The translations under genes were made by a program, and so were the position numbers. A DNA stretch of 64,000 nt. Origin: JAWVFM01 sp963823245 (GTDB lineage Bacteria; Actinomycetota; Thermoleophilia; Solirubrobacterales; 70-9). Below are positions 59,477-64,000 of the stretch, piece after piece. The stretch covers positions 558,001-622,000 of the forward strand of contig CAWGKQ010000008.1 of the NCBI GenBank assembly GCA_963823245.1, in the 5' to 3' direction. A model generated the notes under the pieces. That model was given only the letters and a program-made list of their open reading frames with translations, was not told the origin of the DNA and did not search any database. The number at the start of each line of letters is the position of its first letter. Position 1 is the stretch's first letter.

Positions 59477-64000
<4,524 letters not shown>

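Overview
The window is about 64 kb of very high-GC DNA packed with genes on both strands, with short intergenic gaps, many GTG/TTG starts and frequent ATGA/GTGA stop-start overlaps. Gene content (F420/flavin oxidoreductases, MDR and SDR enzymes, three DUF899 proteins, an actinobacterial-type LexA box, a c-di-AMP riboswitch of the actinobacterial kind, a single-chain acyl-CoA carboxylase) suggests an actinobacterium, most likely of the Thermoleophilia (Solirubrobacterales/Gaiellales-like). That placement is inferred from gene content; no rRNA or phylogenetic marker was available. No rRNA, convincing tRNA, CRISPR array, transposase, phage or plasmid gene was seen.

Layout. 1-2.9 kb: polar amino-acid ABC importer (ATPase, permease, lipoprotein) plus an unknown protein. 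3-9.3 kb: flavin monooxygenase, cold-shock protein operon, fatty-acid desaturase, DEAD-box RNA helicase, a c-di-AMP riboswitch in front of a secreted degenerate LytM/M23-like protein, and a cyclopropane-synthase-like methyltransferase. 9.6-14.3 kb: recQ, an epimerase, dinB with a LexA box over its start codon, and an ICMT-like methyltransferase. 14.3-19.5 kb: cupin and two DUF899 proteins, BBE-type oxidase, LLM flavin enzyme, M20 peptidase. 19.5-24.3 kb: Na+/H+ antiporter, homoserine dehydrogenase, DHA2 efflux pump divergent from a MarR regulator. 24.3-27.7 kb: third DUF899, then a GTGA-overlapped operon (DUF5519, SDR, divergent QueA-like) that reads from a 19-bp-spacer SoxR promoter and lies divergent to soxR. 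27.8-30.4 kb: phosphotransferase, DUF6285 and acyl-CoA dehydrogenase genes broken by about nine frameshifts. 30.5-36.2 kb: TolB-like propeller protein and an aromatic-degradation-type operon (FAD hydroxylase, extradiol-dioxygenase-like, FAH-family hydrolase, PPOX oxidoreductase) divergent from a TetR regulator. 36.2-45.2 kb: quinone reductase-like MDR, rhodanese-methyltransferase fusion, GH17-like protein, SnoaL proteins, second cold-shock operon, truncated DHFR and TetR remnants, M23 peptidase, TIGR03118 protein, broken methyltransferase. 45.2-55.1 kb: PLP decarboxylase, basic low-complexity protein, Crp-like site and SnoaL protein, frameshifted arginase, glycosyltransferase, divergent DAO oxidase and class III aminotransferase, truncated TetR, secreted protein. 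55.3-64 kb: secreted BNR/sialidase-like protein, isolated HMG-CoA reductase, HEAT-repeat protein, phosphopantetheinyl transferase, and the 3' part of a very large single-chain biotin-dependent acyl-CoA carboxylase running off the right edge.

Themes. Several regulatory arrangements can be read directly: SoxR operator in a 19-bp-spacer promoter, LexA box on dinB, c-di-AMP riboswitch, a shared leader motif on two cold-shock genes, a hairpin that loops out the start site of an efflux-pump gene, and MarR/TetR/Crp-like palindromes. Many genes carry single-base frameshifts without nonsense mutations, strongly clustered at 28.8-30.4 kb, so either local sequence error or very recent decay must be considered.
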